This document shows positions 63,816 through 64,000 of a DNA stretch of 64,000 nucleotides, piece by piece. Below the pieces are notes generated by a model. It was given only the letters and a program-made list of their open reading frames with translations. It did not search any database and was not told the origin of the DNA. The position numbers were made by a program, and so were the translations under genes. This stretch comes from Paenibacillus sp. J45TS6. Lineage in GTDB: Bacteria; Bacillota; Bacilli; Paenibacillales; Paenibacillaceae. Location: contig NZ_BOSJ01000003.1 of NCBI RefSeq assembly GCF_018403285.1, positions 124,001 to 188,000 on the forward strand, given 5' to 3'. Within the stretch, counting starts at the first letter, position 1. Every line of letters starts with the position of its first letter.

Positions 63816-63839
63816 ATAGGTGCGGATGGTATTCATGCG

Positions 63840-63869
63840 TTGACACTGATAATCATTATCGTCTAGTAT
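63840..63869 (+). promoter_or_regulatory. Promoter with a Fur box before the haem monooxygenase gene
   Basis: TTGACA (63840-63845) and TAGTAT (63864-63869) are 18 nt apart. Inside the spacer, TGATAATCATTATCG (63847-63861) matches the 7-1-7 Fur box TGATAATnATTATCA at 14 positions, counting n as a match. Iron-replete Fur should therefore block this promoter. Confidence 0.82.
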
Positions 63870-63909
63870 AGTGATATAGGTAATGATATTAGAGAGGGTG
63901 TTTATATCA

Positions 63910-64000
63910 TGTTGGTCCAACTTCGTAAAATTACGGTAAAAGAAGGTTTCAGTGAAAAGATTGTGGAGCGTTTCGGCAAACCAGGCGGACCCATGTCCGA
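63910..64000 (+). CDS. Haem-degrading monooxygenase, HmoA-like (3' end cut by window)
   Basis: Only the first 30 codons are inside the window. The N-terminus, MLVQLRKITVKEGFSEKIVE and then RFGKPGG, resembles HmoA/IsdG-type haem monooxygenases (ABM fold), in which the first strand and helix look alike. They release iron from haem. The Fur box directly upstream agrees with such a role. GAGAGGG precedes the ATG. The missing two thirds must be seen for certainty. Confidence 0.65.

Noticed and set aside
1-64000. Possible CRISPR arrays, tRNAs, rRNAs, prophage or insertion sequences
   Set aside because: I looked for regular spaced repeats, cloverleaf arms, transposase motifs and integrase motifs and found none. 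Short RNAs without obvious structure could still have been missed.

Overview
The window looks like the chromosome of a Paenibacillus-type member of the Bacillales. Supporting signs are strong GGAGG ribosome binding sites with many TTG and GTG starts, SigA-type promoters, U-tailed hairpin terminators, spo0M, the yojF-bshB2 bacillithiol pair, ypsA, an S-layer-homology anchor protein, and LplB/YtcP-type sugar transporters lacking their own ATPase. I saw no rRNA, tRNA, prophage, insertion sequence or CRISPR array. Everything here is read from sequence; no database search was run.

Layout. 1-5.1 kb: purine catabolism (two xanthine dehydrogenase subunits, a guanine-type deaminase, a lipoprotein substrate-binding protein). 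5.2-10.4 kb: a YnfA-type protein, a LacI regulator with its operator, and a Gfo/Idh - ThuA - Gfo/Idh sugar oxidation operon. 10.5-15.4 kb: a secreted copper chitin oxidase (LPMO) and a type III polyketide synthase - methyltransferase - flavoprotein operon. 15.6-24.8 kb: a sugar isomerase-like gene, a membrane AraC regulator, a three-gene ABC sugar importer and two proteins that may be distantly related to each other. 24.8-34.8 kb: small unknown genes, then a large subtilisin-like protease carrying cohesin and dockerin modules, followed by a cohesin-SLH cell-wall anchor, a serine hydrolase, an HPr-like protein without the phospho-histidine, and a methyltransferase.

34.8-41.1 kb: urea transporter and, divergently, ureABCEFGD, a complete nickel urease system. 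41.1-47 kb: a PadR regulator, then treC-treP-treR with two TreR operators in the tre promoter and a third identical operator core before a small membrane protein gene. 47-56.8 kb: a Ser/Thr kinase, a small basic protein, an AEC permease, a hydrolase, an MFS exporter, an S66 peptidase, two DUF1835 proteins, and a GntR/DUF1648 pair with its operator. 57-64 kb: a STAS-like protein with a ketoacyl-synthase-III-like protein lacking two of its three catalytic residues, spo0M, yojF-bshB2, hflX, ypsA and the start of an iron-regulated haem monooxygenase with a Fur box.

The most interesting signal is the approximately 400-nt leader of hflX on the minus strand. It has a promoter, a strong Shine-Dalgarno, a 16-codon leader peptide containing an Arg-Val-Arg (+X+) motif, mutually exclusive pairings and an intrinsic terminator just before hflX. 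This is the architecture of antibiotic-induced ribosome-stalling attenuation. Second is the protease/anchor pair, which looks like a small cohesin-dockerin system for holding a protease on the cell surface.
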